NCBI RefSeq assembly: GCF_037991315.1
Contig: NZ_CP150300.1
Coordinates: forward strand, 1,922,001 to 1,986,000
DNA length: 64,000 bases
Source of the DNA: Paenibacillus sp. FSL H8-0079
Lineage (GTDB): Bacteria > Bacillota > Bacilli > Paenibacillales > Paenibacillaceae
Reading direction: 5' to 3'
The notes beneath the pieces were generated by a model that saw nothing but the letters and a program-made list of their open reading frames with translations, had not been told where the DNA came from and made no database searches. A program made the position numbers and the translations under genes. Position 1 is the first letter of the stretch. Every line of letters begins with the position of its first letter. This document shows positions 28,066 to 36,845 of the stretch, piece by piece.

Positions 28066-29604
28066 GCGTTTTTCTGTCAATGTGGCTTTTTTGAGTAGAT
28101 TGTGGGCAAGGCAAAGCCACCCAACCTCCAGGCTCACTTTTTGCAAGCCGCGAAGCAGGAATCTTCGGAATCCCCGGTTATTTTTAATTTGTCCAAACAC
28201 ACTCTCAGGCTCCGTCATGCGCCGAACTGAAAGGGTATATCCTTCCTCACTACGTAACCGTTCCCGCATCTCGTTTTTTTGACGCATATAGGTAAGACTG
28301 ACGGTAATCTCCCGATTGCCTTTCGCTGTTGTGCATTTGGTTTTCAGGGGACATTCGCTACAGTCTGCACTTCGATAATGGCGGGTTCGAATCGCGTAGC
28401 CACTCTCCGTGACCGCCTGACTTTCATACCGGAATGGTAACGTTTGCCCTGCCGCACAGGTCCATGTATCTTCGGTTTCGTTGTAGCTCCAGTGGTCCAC
28501 TTTGCCCAGCGCTTGCTTCCATGCCCTCGTTTTCTCTTTATGGTATGTTCCGTATTTGACGATGCCGTGGATGTTTTTTTCTTCCAAATAGCTGTAATTT
28601 TCTTCGCTTCCATACCCGGCATCGGCAATGACGGTTTTCACTCTTTTACCAAGCTGCTCTTCCAGATGATCCAGGTGCGGTTTCAGACATTTGGTGTCCG
28701 TGGGCCGCTGGTGTACACTGTAGCCCAATACAAACTGGTTTTCCGTTCCGATTTGTACATTGTATCCAGGCTTTAGTTGACCATTTCGCATGTGGTCTTC
28801 TTTCATTCGCATGAACGTCGCATCTGGATCGGTTTTGCTGTAACTGCCCCGCTCACCAGCAGTTTGGATCTGATGCTCATACTTTTGCAACCGGGGCAGG
28901 AAGTCTTTGCACAACTGTCGCACCGCTTTTTTTAATGTTTTGCTCTTCGGTTTTTCGCTTAGCTTTTCCTCCAATTGCTTGACGGCTTGTTCCAGTTTTT
29001 CCGCAGTGAGAGCCGAGACTTCGCCAAGTTCAGGCAGGTCGGTTCCGGTGTGGAGGGTATCTTCTTCGTTTTCCGCTTCTTCGATGGCTTGAAACAAGGT
29101 ATGTACTTTTTCTTGCAGCTTGGCCTGGTGCTTGACGACGGCTTTTTTCCACACAAAGGTGTAGCGATTCGCATTCGCTTCAAGCTTGGTTCCGTCCAAA
29201 AAATAGTGATCCAAGGACACGTATTGCTCCTGAACCAACAGCTCCAGCACATGGGTAAACACAGTTTCCAAGACCTCTTTCATCCGCTCGGAACGAAAGC
29301 GATTAATGGTCCGGAAATCCGGTTGTTGCCGCCCGGCTATCCACATGAACATGATATTTTCGCGAACCGCCTTGGCAATTTGCCGGGAAGAATAGATGCG
29401 CTGGGTGTAGGCGTAGATGATGATTTTGGTGAGCATTTTGGGATGATAGCTATGGCGACCCCCGCCAGGATACGCCGAGTTAAAAATGGAATCGCTGAGG
29501 CGATTGATTGCGTTATTCACAACACGAACGAGGTGATTTTTGGGGATATCTGTCTCCAAATCCATTGGCAAGAAAAGTTGATCCATGGTATATTGAATGT
29601 ACAA
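28045..29604 (-). CDS. IS1182-family transposase (DDE)
   Basis: A 519-residue transposase. The N-terminal DUF772 region (KNHLVRVVNNAINRL ... HPKMLTKIIIYAYTQRIYSS) is followed by the RNase H-like DDE domain with TVIADAGYGSEENY, and a C-terminal zinc-binding DDE_Tnp_1 part (CSECPLKTKC) ending in PESVFGQIKNNRGFRRF. The TTG at 29604 is preferred: AGGAGA is eight bases upstream. An ATG 18 bases downstream is the alternative. The ribosome site sits within a hairpin (29605-29663). The protein has the expected full length. Confidence 0.93.
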   Translation of the reverse strand: MYIQYTMDQLFLPMDLETDIPKNHLVRVVNNAINRLSDSIFNSAYPGGGRHSYHPKMLTKIIIYAYTQRIYSSRQIAKAVRENIMFMWIAGRQQPDFRTINRFRSERMKEVLETVFTHVLELLVQEQYVSLDHYFLDGTKLEANANRYTFVWKKAVVKHQAKLQEKVHTLFQAIEEAENEEDTLHTGTDLPELGEVSALTAEKLEQAVKQLEEKLSEKPKSKTLKKAVRQLCKDFLPRLQKYEHQIQTAGERGSYSKTDPDATFMRMKEDHMRNGQLKPGYNVQIGTENQFVLGYSVHQRPTDTKCLKPHLDHLEEQLGKRVKTVIADAGYGSEENYSYLEEKNIHGIVKYGTYHKEKTRAWKQALGKVDHWSYNETEDTWTCAAGQTLPFRYESQAVTESGYAIRTRHYRSADCSECPLKTKCTTAKGNREITVSLTYMRQKNEMRERLRSEEGYTLSVRRMTEPESVFGQIKNNRGFRRFLLRGLQKVSLEVGWLCLAHNLLKKATLTEKRKKDKAE

Positions 29605-29663
29605 AGAAACCGTCTCCTTTCAAATGGTGGGTCGCACTTCCATTTTACCAAGGAACGGTTTCT
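29605..29663 (-). promoter_or_regulatory. Hairpin enclosing the transposase ribosome binding site
   Basis: On the transcript, AGAAACCGT (29663-29655) pairs with ACGGTTTCT (29613-29605), and AAATGG (29645-29640) with CCATTT (29627-29622). The AGGAGA site lies between the inner and outer 3' arms, and the TTG start follows directly. Confidence 0.6.
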
Positions 29664-30025
29664 TTTTGTTTTACAATTTTGAAAACAGAGCTGTCTCTAG
29701 CCATTTTATGACTTATGGGACAGCCCCTTTTTGCACCCTTTTGCCGGAAGTTATCACGAAGTTAATCAAAAGTGTTTGAACAAGCAGCTAAACGTGTTAA
29801 TGATGTATTAAGAGAAAGTCTTCTTTTTATCTGTTGAAAGAGGAATTGATGGCCTTCAAGGCGAATAGGGTATGGAAACCCGGTAAATATTCCGGTGCTC
29901 TGCATTTATAATCTGTACATGAATGTGATACACTGATGGAACTATTCCTTTTCGGAAGTGCTGGAAGTGTACGGGATTGCATTTTAATAAAAAGTCCCGG
30001 CACGTAATAAGGAGGGTGAACAAAA

Positions 30026-30442
30026 ATGAGTTACTGTTGTGGGGCAAGTATGGTTGGAACGAAGGGCACGCTGAAGCATTACCGCACCCAGGTTCATAAT
30101 GTTCCCCTGCTGTTTTGCCCGGTGTGTCATCGGGTTGAGGTGCATTATAAAGTGGAAAATGAATATGAAATTCTTGCTGAATATGCGCATGGAGACGGTG
30201 CGTCCGAGATCGATTTTCAAGATTATGTAACAGAAGATGAGGATGCGATTTTCGAAAACTGTGTAAACCGTGAGAGTGAGGATGCTATGGTCATTGTGCA
30301 GCGCCAGATTGATATGGCTCTGGATCTGCTCAGGCTCGCGAAAGAAACAAAAGACGAGAAGTGGGAAAGCGAACTTAAACGTCGATTAGCTGTGATGAGT
30401 CAGCGCAGACTGAAAATTCAGCATAATAAGACCGGACTATAG
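30026..30442 (+). CDS. YgiT-type zinc-ribbon protein of unknown role
   Basis: A 138-residue protein. Cys4/Cys5 and the pair C31-P-V-C34, with NVPLLFCPVCHRVEVHYKVE around the second pair, match the YgiT-type (MqsA N-terminal) zinc-finger layout. The middle is acidic (TEDEDAIFENC) and the C-terminus is a charged helix. There is no HTH domain and no toxin gene beside it, so it is not a standard MqsA antitoxin. AGGAGGGTG precedes the ATG. A terminator follows. Function unknown. Confidence 0.8.
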   Translation: MSYCCGASMVGTKGTLKHYRTQVHNVPLLFCPVCHRVEVHYKVENEYEILAEYAHGDGASEIDFQDYVTEDEDAIFENCVNRESEDAMVIVQRQIDMALDLLRLAKETKDEKWESELKRRLAVMSQRRLKIQHNKTGL

Positions 30443-30477
30443 GTGATCTCGGATATTTCATAACGTAAAGATAATAG

Positions 30478-30521
30478 AAACGAAGCTGATTTGCCCGTTG
30501 GGTGAAATGGCTTCGTTTTTG
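30478..30521 (+). terminator. Terminator after the zinc-ribbon gene
   Basis: AAACGAAGC (30478-30486) and GCTTCGTTT (30510-30518) with an inner GCCC/GGGT pair and a T run. Confidence 0.85.
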
Positions 30522-30585
30522 TGCATTGATCTGGAACTAATTCGAGGTTTTTTTTAAAATAATTTCCATTCGACACTTTCTCCGA

Positions 30586-30615
30586 TTGACTCTCTTCTAT
30601 AAACTTGTCTATGAT
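30586..30615 (+). promoter_or_regulatory. Candidate promoter of the histidine kinase
   Basis: TTGACT (30586-30591), 18-base spacer, TATGAT (30610-30615), giving a leader of about 270 bases. Within that leader a 39-codon frame (30681-30800) with AGGAGA upstream is possible but unsupported. Confidence 0.55.
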
Positions 30616-30889
30616 AAAAACAGACTTGCAAAAGAGGCGGAGCAAAAAATGTTCGTGTTTGGGAATAGGAGAATGTCAGAATGGAACAAACGTATATGAT
30701 TTTCCGGATCGACTGTTGGTTACCGGGAATAGACCAGCTTGAGTTCCGGACATGCCATCCATATTTTCGGCTCAGCCCCCCAACGAAAGGGCACCGGTAA
30801 TGAAAAATAAAATCGGCCCTTCCTGTTTCTGTGATGATATGATGTCCGAATGGCAAGTTTATCATTTACGTGAAAAGGAGGAACCTGAC

Positions 30890-31996
30890 ATGATTAGTGA
30901 ATTTCAGGATACAGTGCCTCAACCAACGGATGGATTCCCGCCCGTACATCTGGATAACAACAAGTATGAGAATGTACTGGAACATCTGGATAGCGGTATT
31001 ATGTTGTTTGACAGTCACGGTGTATTGACGTTTATTAACGTTCAGATGGCAAAGTTGTTGGAACTTCCCAGAAGTCTGTTGAGCGGCTGCACCCTGATGC
31101 AAATGCTGCATCATCCCCAGATGAGCCGATTCAAGAAAAAGAAAATTTTACGTATTTATCGGGAAACCATCTTCCACCGTAAGCGCTATCATGAGTTGAT
31201 TGATGAGTACGGAAGGCATTGGCTGGTTACTGTGACGTACGGGGATCAGATGGACGGAGACTTCTTGTTCAGTGTCAAGGATGTATCTGATTATAAACAG
31301 ATTGAACAGACCGCTTATCAAAATGACAAACTTGCGATGCTGGGGCGCATTTCAGCATCTATTGCTCATGAAATTCGTAATCCGTTAACCGCAATCCGTG
31401 GGTTCATCCAGTTGCTTCGGCCCCATCTGCTGCAGCTTGGCAAAGACGAGTACGCTCGCATCATACTGACAGAGATTGATCGGGCGAACGACATCATCTA
31501 CGAATTCTTGAATTCTTCCAAACCGTCAGCGCCACAGAAGACTGTGATGTCTGTCGACTCTTTGCTTAAAGAGGTGGTCTTGCTGACAGAGAGCGAAGGA
31601 TTGATGAAGGGGTGCGAGATCACGTTGGATGAAGGGAATGCCCCGCTGAATGTGTCCATCGATGTCAAACAGATTAAGCAGGTTATTTTGAATATGGTGA
31701 AAAATGCAATGGATGCTATTGAGGAAGTCGGCGAAGAACATACCGGTCTGATTCGGATATCTACCGCTACGGAAAATAAATTCGTGCAGATCTCCATCGC
31801 CGATAACGGTCAGGGGATGGACCATAACACACTTGTGCGTCTGTTTGATCCATTCTTCACGACCAAGGAGAGTGGAACGGGGCTGGGACTCTCGGTGAGT
31901 TACCGGATCATCAAGAACCACGGAGGTACCATCTCGGTAGATAGCAAAAAAGGCGAAGGTACGCGGTTTATGATTATGTTACCTTTGGTATATTGA
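30890..31996 (+). CDS. PAS-domain sensor histidine kinase, sporulation kinase type
   Basis: A 368-residue soluble kinase without membrane helices. The start at 30890 follows AAGGAGG; an upstream in-frame ATG at 30752 has no such site. An N-terminal PAS domain (LDSGIMLFDSHGVLTFINVQ, about residues 30-140) precedes HisKA with the phosphoacceptor H160 in SIAHEIRNPLTAIRGF. HATPase_c has N, G1 and G2 boxes (NMVKNAMDAI, DNGQGMD, GTGLGLSVSY). No response regulator gene is adjacent, as for KinA-E of the Spo0 phosphorelay, so phosphotransfer to Spo0F is a reasonable inference. A terminator closes the gene. Confidence 0.92.
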   Translation: MISEFQDTVPQPTDGFPPVHLDNNKYENVLEHLDSGIMLFDSHGVLTFINVQMAKLLELPRSLLSGCTLMQMLHHPQMSRFKKKKILRIYRETIFHRKRYHELIDEYGRHWLVTVTYGDQMDGDFLFSVKDVSDYKQIEQTAYQNDKLAMLGRISASIAHEIRNPLTAIRGFIQLLRPHLLQLGKDEYARIILTEIDRANDIIYEFLNSSKPSAPQKTVMSVDSLLKEVVLLTESEGLMKGCEITLDEGNAPLNVSIDVKQIKQVILNMVKNAMDAIEEVGEEHTGLIRISTATENKFVQISIADNGQGMDHNTLVRLFDPFFTTKESGTGLGLSVSYRIIKNHGGTISVDSKKGEGTRFMIMLPLVY

Positions 31997-32012
31997 GAAG
32001 AGCGGGACGTAG

Positions 32013-32046
32013 AGGAGTCGGCAATTGGCCGACTCCTTTGTTTTTT
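32013..32046 (+). terminator. Terminator of the kinase gene
   Basis: AGGAGTCGGC / GCCGACTCCT with a short loop, then TTGTTTTTT. Confidence 0.9.
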
Positions 32047-32117
32047 GTTGCCAAAAAGGGTTATAGTTAGTAATGAATGCGAATACATAAGCTCCATTAA
32101 CGGAAGGATGAGATACG

Positions 32118-33083
32118 ATGGATATCCAAGGAATGGAACGAATGAATCAACAATTGATGGATAACGTGGGAAAAGTGATCGTGGGCAAAGAGCATACCAT
32201 AGAGCTGGTGATGACAGCGATCATAGCATCTGGACATGTACTGCTGGAGGATGTACCGGGTACCGGGAAAACGATGCTCGCCAAATCGGTAGCCTCCTCA
32301 TTGGACTGCACATTCCAGCGTATACAGTTCACACCGGACTTGCTGCCATCTGACTTGACAGGGATTCATTTCTTTAATCAAAAAGAAGGGGATTTTGAGT
32401 TCAGACCCGGCCCCTTGTTCGCTAATCTTGTATTAGCCGATGAGATTAACCGTGCTACACCACGTACGCAATCAAGTTTGCTGGAGTGCATGGAAGAGCG
32501 CCAGATCAGTATCGACGGTTCAACGAGACTGTTGGAACGGCCATTTATCGTTATTGCCACCCAGAACCCTGTAGATAACCAGGGAACTTTTCCGCTACCT
32601 GAAGCGCAGATGGATCGCTTTATGATGAAAATTCGTATGGGTTATCCAAGCAGTGAAGAGAGTGTAGAAATTTTGAGACGTACGGTGGCAAGCCGCTCTG
32701 TTGATGATTTGTCGGCAGTGATCAGTCGTGAAGAACTTATGAAGGCACAGGATACGTATAAAACAGTGCAAATCAACGAAGATTTGCTACGATATATCAT
32801 TCAGTTAACCGAAGCGACAAGGCAACATCCCGAGCTCTCGCTTGGCGTAAGTCCACGAGGGGCTCAGGCATTACTCAAGGCAAGTCAGGCTTGGGCTGCA
32901 CTGCATGGCAGAGACTTTGTGTTGCCGGATGATATTAAAGTTCTGGCGGAGCCTGTGCTGGCCCACCGACTTGTATTCCGTAACCGGATCAGACAACAAG
33001 AAGGCTTGGCGGAGCGTATCATCCAGGAACTTCTGAATCAGACAGAAGTACCAACGGAGAACCTCGCTACAAGCGGGCGTTAG
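32118..33083 (+). CDS. MoxR-family AAA+ ATPase
   Basis: A 321-residue AAA+ chaperone. Walker A is EDVPGTGKT, Walker B LVLADEINRA, sensor 1 IATQNPVDNQGTFPLPEAQ, sensor 2 region LGVSPRGAQALLKAS. MoxR ATPases act with von Willebrand or DUF58 partners to mature or activate other proteins. GGAAGGATGAG precedes the ATG. A DUF58 gene starts four bases after its stop and a DUF4129 membrane protein follows, a widespread three-gene cassette whose substrate is generally unknown. Confidence 0.95.
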   Translation: MDIQGMERMNQQLMDNVGKVIVGKEHTIELVMTAIIASGHVLLEDVPGTGKTMLAKSVASSLDCTFQRIQFTPDLLPSDLTGIHFFNQKEGDFEFRPGPLFANLVLADEINRATPRTQSSLLECMEERQISIDGSTRLLERPFIVIATQNPVDNQGTFPLPEAQMDRFMMKIRMGYPSSEESVEILRRTVASRSVDDLSAVISREELMKAQDTYKTVQINEDLLRYIIQLTEATRQHPELSLGVSPRGAQALLKASQAWAALHGRDFVLPDDIKVLAEPVLAHRLVFRNRIRQQEGLAERIIQELLNQTEVPTENLATSGR

Positions 33084-33087
33084 TCTT

Positions 33088-34203
33088 ATGGCATTATTAT
33101 GGCTTGTCCTTGTAGGAGGCATTGTCGTTGGCATACACGGTGTATGGTTCGGACGACCTGCACTGCGAAAGCTCAAGTACAGCAGACAATTCAGCAAGCT
33201 GCGTTGTTATGCTGGAGATGAGCTTGAGATGGTGGAGACGATATCGAATGAAAAACGAGTCTCCGTTCCGTGGCTCAGACTTGAAGCAATGATGCCTGTG
33301 TCGTTTGTATTTCGTTCCGGTTCAGGTATGGATATTAGCCAAGGCGAAATCTATCAGAACCATAAGAGCATTTTCACACTAAAACCGTTTACGCGTATCA
33401 CGCGCAAGCATCCGTTCTCATGTACTCAGCGTGGCATCTATCCACTCAATACAGCAAGCATGACAGGTGGGGACCTCTTTGGCGTGTGGCGTTCCACCAA
33501 ACCGATTCCTTTGCATATGTCCATGGTCGTGTATCCTTCATTAGTGAATGCAGAGGATCTTCCCGCCATATATCAAGTGTGGCAGGGGGAAGTGGAAGTA
33601 TCGCGATGGATTGTCGAAGATCCGTTCCTGATTCTGGGTGTTCGCCCTTATGGTGCAGGCGACCCGATGAATCGTATCCACTGGAAAGCGAGCGCACGTA
33701 CGGGTGAATTGCAAGTCTACAAGCAGGGATGGACAGCAGATCCGCAATCATGGATTGTAGTTAACATTCAGGAGTCTGCAGATATGTGGAGTGTAGTCAC
33801 TCGACCAGAGAAGATCGAACGGGCACTTCGTTACGCTGCCACGGCTGCAGTGGATGCCATCGGTAGAGGGTTGCCGGCAGGCTTCGCCCATAATGGTTAT
33901 CATGTGGGTGGAGGTCGCGATGCAGTTCGGATTGAGCCGGATTATGGAACACCCCATCTGGAAAGGGTACTGGAAGCTATGGCTGAGACCGAGTTGAAAT
34001 GCATGGTGCCCATGGAACAATTCCTGAATGATGAAGTACGTCTGAATGAAGAAGCACAGCAAATCCGCAGCTATCTGTTGATCACATCCTATGTATCTGC
34101 CGCTATGGAGCACGAGATTTCGCGTCTGCACGAACAAGGGCATCGCGTGACGGTTCTCCCGGTAGAGGACGTGAAGGGTGATACGAAGGCGGTGAGTGCA
34201 TGA
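33088..34203 (+). CDS. DUF58-domain protein
   Basis: A 371-residue protein with one N-terminal membrane anchor (MALLWLVLVGGIVVGIHGVW) and a long extramembrane region containing the DUF58 signature LGVRPYGAGDPMNRIHWKAS at about residues 190-210. The C-terminal part should adopt a VWA-like fold. The ribosome site is weak and the gene starts four bases after moxR, so translation is probably coupled. It overlaps the DUF4129 gene by four bases. Confidence 0.92.
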   Translation: MALLWLVLVGGIVVGIHGVWFGRPALRKLKYSRQFSKLRCYAGDELEMVETISNEKRVSVPWLRLEAMMPVSFVFRSGSGMDISQGEIYQNHKSIFTLKPFTRITRKHPFSCTQRGIYPLNTASMTGGDLFGVWRSTKPIPLHMSMVVYPSLVNAEDLPAIYQVWQGEVEVSRWIVEDPFLILGVRPYGAGDPMNRIHWKASARTGELQVYKQGWTADPQSWIVVNIQESADMWSVVTRPEKIERALRYAATAAVDAIGRGLPAGFAHNGYHVGGGRDAVRIEPDYGTPHLERVLEAMAETELKCMVPMEQFLNDEVRLNEEAQQIRSYLLITSYVSAAMEHEISRLHEQGHRVTVLPVEDVKGDTKAVSA

Positions 34204-35513
34204 GGGACAGACAGGTAGCGACGACCAAGGGACTTATAGCGATGCTTGCCGTCTTGATGGCTGGCATATACCTTTTTCCGATATTTACGCTTGCTTCATT
34301 CTACGCAATGGAACATTTGCCGTACACATTATTCATCCTGGTTGTTCTCGCGGGTTGGTTGGGACAATTCATTCAGCATAAAATTCCGGGATTTAGCGAG
34401 AAGAGTACATTCATTCGTGGAGTAACGGCATTCGTCATAGGACTTCTCTTCGCACTCGTTATAGGGATGAGCCTCATTCTCCCGTTGCCGGATATCATTA
34501 CACTGGTATTGTGTGGAGTCATCTCCGCTTATGCAGGCCTGAGCTTCGAGCCAGACTTTCATTCTGTTTTGTTATGGCGTTTGCAGATTGTGGGGGTAAT
34601 CAGTGCGATCGTGCTTACGGTTGCTTCGAACCGCTTGGAGTTTATGCAGCCGATACAAGCCTACACCATGTGGATCTATATTGCAGGAGTAATCAGCTTT
34701 GCCTTCTGGCTGGTTGGAAGATATATGCTACAACTGGACCGGGCAATACTTAATGATGGCAAGCGAAAATTAGTATTGCGCGATTTTGCTCGTGCGAATC
34801 ATCAGCGGTTCATGTGGATGTTTATTGTCATCGTCGCTATTGGTGCTTTCCCAAGTTTGGCTGCATGGTTGAGACCACTACGTGACCGTTTGCTCGCATG
34901 GATCAGGGGATGGTTTGACCCGATTTCCGGCGAGGATCCACCACTACCAATGGACGCCCCAAATCAGCCGCTAAATATACCGCAGGAGTGGAGAGAACCA
35001 CCCTCCGAACCTTCAATCTTTTGGAACATTCTCGGATGGGTAGTGATGTCTGCTTTAGCAGGAGCAATCCTGTGGCTGCTTCTGAGGTTCGGACAAAAAA
35101 CGATAAACAGATTTTTGGATCGATTCAAGGGGATGTTACAACCAGGTGTAAAGAAAGCAGAACCGCGGACGGAGTATATGGATGTCAGTGAGACGCTTGA
35201 GGCGCCGGAGAAAGTTCGAAAGACTTGGTTTCGGAAGAAAGAAGTGCCACCTGTGCAGGATGCTGAGCGTGTCCGGTATTACTATCGGACTTGGATTGAT
35301 AAGGCTGCTCATCGAGGAGTGGGAATACAGGGGACGCACACTCCGCTGGAGGCTGCCCAGACCATTATTCAGAATGGTGTGAAGCAAGAGGAAGATGAGT
35401 TATCTGCGAGACTGCCAGATACGTATAACAGCGTGCGTTATGGAGGAAAAGTTCCGGATCGTTCCGATATGGTTGAGATTGACCGAATCTGGAAATCTTA
35501 TCGAAGTAAATAA
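34200..35513 (+). CDS. DUF4129 membrane protein of the MoxR cassette
   Basis: A 437-residue membrane protein: six to seven helices in the first 240 residues, an extracytoplasmic proline-rich segment (PLPMDAPNQPLNIPQEWREP), another helix (WVVMSALAGAILWLLLRF), and a cytoplasmic C-terminal DUF4129 region ending YNSVRYGGKVPDRSDMVEID. In many relatives this position is occupied by a transglutaminase-DUF4129 fusion; here no transglutaminase catalytic triad is seen. The ATGA overlap with DUF58 supports a three-gene unit. Confidence 0.88.
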   Translation: MRDRQVATTKGLIAMLAVLMAGIYLFPIFTLASFYAMEHLPYTLFILVVLAGWLGQFIQHKIPGFSEKSTFIRGVTAFVIGLLFALVIGMSLILPLPDIITLVLCGVISAYAGLSFEPDFHSVLLWRLQIVGVISAIVLTVASNRLEFMQPIQAYTMWIYIAGVISFAFWLVGRYMLQLDRAILNDGKRKLVLRDFARANHQRFMWMFIVIVAIGAFPSLAAWLRPLRDRLLAWIRGWFDPISGEDPPLPMDAPNQPLNIPQEWREPPSEPSIFWNILGWVVMSALAGAILWLLLRFGQKTINRFLDRFKGMLQPGVKKAEPRTEYMDVSETLEAPEKVRKTWFRKKEVPPVQDAERVRYYYRTWIDKAAHRGVGIQGTHTPLEAAQTIIQNGVKQEEDELSARLPDTYNSVRYGGKVPDRSDMVEIDRIWKSYRSK

Positions 35514-35596
35514 GTCCGGAATCCCTTTACTTTTCTTGTCACGTTCAAGTATCATGAGAGGAATACACAAGTTGGTCAGAAAAGGAGCAGACATTA

Positions 35597-36553
35597 ATGA
35601 AGACAAATCATTGCAAAATTGTAGATTGTACGATCCGTGATGGCGGATTGGTGAATAATTGGGACTTTAGCGTGGACTTTGTTCAACAGCTGTATGCTGG
35701 ATTGAATGAAGCTGGCGTTGATTATATGGAAATTGGATATAAGAACTCTCCGAAGTTGCTGAAAGGTGCGGAGGAAGCAGGACCTTGGCGTTTCCTGAAT
35801 GATGATTTCTTGCGTAAAGTTATTCCTCAAAAAGGTAATACCAAACTGTCTGCACTGGTTGACGTTGGACGTGTGGATGAGAACGACATCTTGCCTCGCA
35901 GCGAGAGCATGCTGGATCTGATCCGGGTTGCCTGCTACAGCAAAGATGTAGACAAGGCACTTGCACTGGTTCAAACATTCCATGATCGTGGATATGAAAC
36001 AACACTGAATATTATGGCACTCTCCAATGTTATGGAGAATGAGTTGCTGGAAGCATTTGAATTGATCAAAGAAAGCTCCGTAGATGTGGTCTACATTGTA
36101 GATTCCTACGGTAGCCTGGATCATAATGATGTGAAATACCTGGTAGAGAAGTTCAAAACTCATTTGCCTAACAAGCGTCTTGGCGTTCACACCCATAACA
36201 ACATGCAGCTCGCGTTCTCCAACACATTGGTTGCTGCGGAACTGGGAGTTGAACTGCTTGATGCTTCTGTATATGGTATGGGACGTGCGGCAGGTAACTG
36301 CCCAACCGAATTGCTCGTAGCTCATCTGAAAGGTACGAAATACAATCTGCGCCCAGTCCTCGGTGTACTGGAACAGTTGATGGTACCCCTTAGAGAAAAA
36401 GAAGAGTGGGGCTACATTCTGCCTTACATGATCACAGGTGCATTGGACGAGCATCCACGTTCGGCGATGGCGCTTCGTTCATCGGAAGACAAGGACAAGG
36501 TTGTTGATTTCTATGATAAATTAACAACACCAGAAGTGAATTTCGACAAGTAA
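35597..36553 (+). CDS. DRE-TIM aldolase-like enzyme (HMGL family)
   Basis: A 318-residue TIM-barrel enzyme related to 4-hydroxy-2-oxovalerate aldolase. The metal/catalytic motif is IVDCTIRDGGLVNNW (D-x-x-x-R-D-G), and the second metal site is LGVHTHNNMQLAF. The length suits a lyase without an allosteric domain, unlike leuA. No dehydrogenase or meta-pathway gene is nearby, so the substrate is open. AAAGGAG precedes the ATG. It is 83 bases after the MoxR cassette, with no terminator between, so co-transcription is possible. Confidence 0.88.
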   Translation: MKTNHCKIVDCTIRDGGLVNNWDFSVDFVQQLYAGLNEAGVDYMEIGYKNSPKLLKGAEEAGPWRFLNDDFLRKVIPQKGNTKLSALVDVGRVDENDILPRSESMLDLIRVACYSKDVDKALALVQTFHDRGYETTLNIMALSNVMENELLEAFELIKESSVDVVYIVDSYGSLDHNDVKYLVEKFKTHLPNKRLGVHTHNNMQLAFSNTLVAAELGVELLDASVYGMGRAAGNCPTELLVAHLKGTKYNLRPVLGVLEQLMVPLREKEEWGYILPYMITGALDEHPRSAMALRSSEDKDKVVDFYDKLTTPEVNFDK

Positions 36554-36584
36554 TATAGTCTGAAATACAGTTGCAAACTAGGAA

Positions 36585-36619
36585 AACATGGACTCCACCT
36601 GGAGATCCATGTTTTTTTT
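36585..36619 (+). terminator. Terminator after the aldolase gene
   Basis: AACATGGA / TCCATGTT with inner TCCA/TGGA pairs and eight T. Confidence 0.93.
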
Positions 36620-36845
36620 AGTTCTTAATACCTTGTTTTTCTCCATTTTTATGAATAAATATTCCTAGGAGTAACTATTTTTTAGTTCACGTATACAGAA
36701 TTAAATGTTATTATGTACCAGATAGCATGTGCATGCATGTGAATTGAACGTTGGTAAATATGTTTTTTTGTCGAATTGTGTAGCGGGCAGGGCAAGTTTG
36801 GTAAATGTAATTCTGGATAGGTGATCCCGGGAAGGAAAACACGGC

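Larger units (their letters stand above)
27963..29727 (-). mobile_element. IS1182-family insertion sequence, intact
   Basis: A 1,765-base element with one transposase gene. The ends are imperfect inverted repeats: left GGGGCTGTCTCAAAAG, right (inverted) GGGGCTGTCCCATAAG, 14 of 16 identical; both are preceded by AA, so the true tip could be two bases further out. A subterminal echo, GCTGTCTCTAG, lies near the right end. No obvious target duplication is seen. The open reading frame is undamaged, so the element may be active or recently acquired. Confidence 0.9.

Noticed and set aside
30026..30442. MqsA-type antitoxin of a toxin-antitoxin pair
   Set aside because: Only the zinc-ribbon part is similar; there is no HTH domain and no adjacent toxin gene.
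30681..30800. 39-codon frame with AGGAGA upstream, before the histidine kinase
   Set aside because: Unremarkable composition and no family resemblance; kept only as a note in the kinase leader.
36768..36775. TTGTCGAA, an exact Spo0A-box octamer upstream of the GGDEF-EAL gene
   Set aside because: A single 8-mer is expected by chance about once per strand in a window of this size, and no second box or promoter context supports it.
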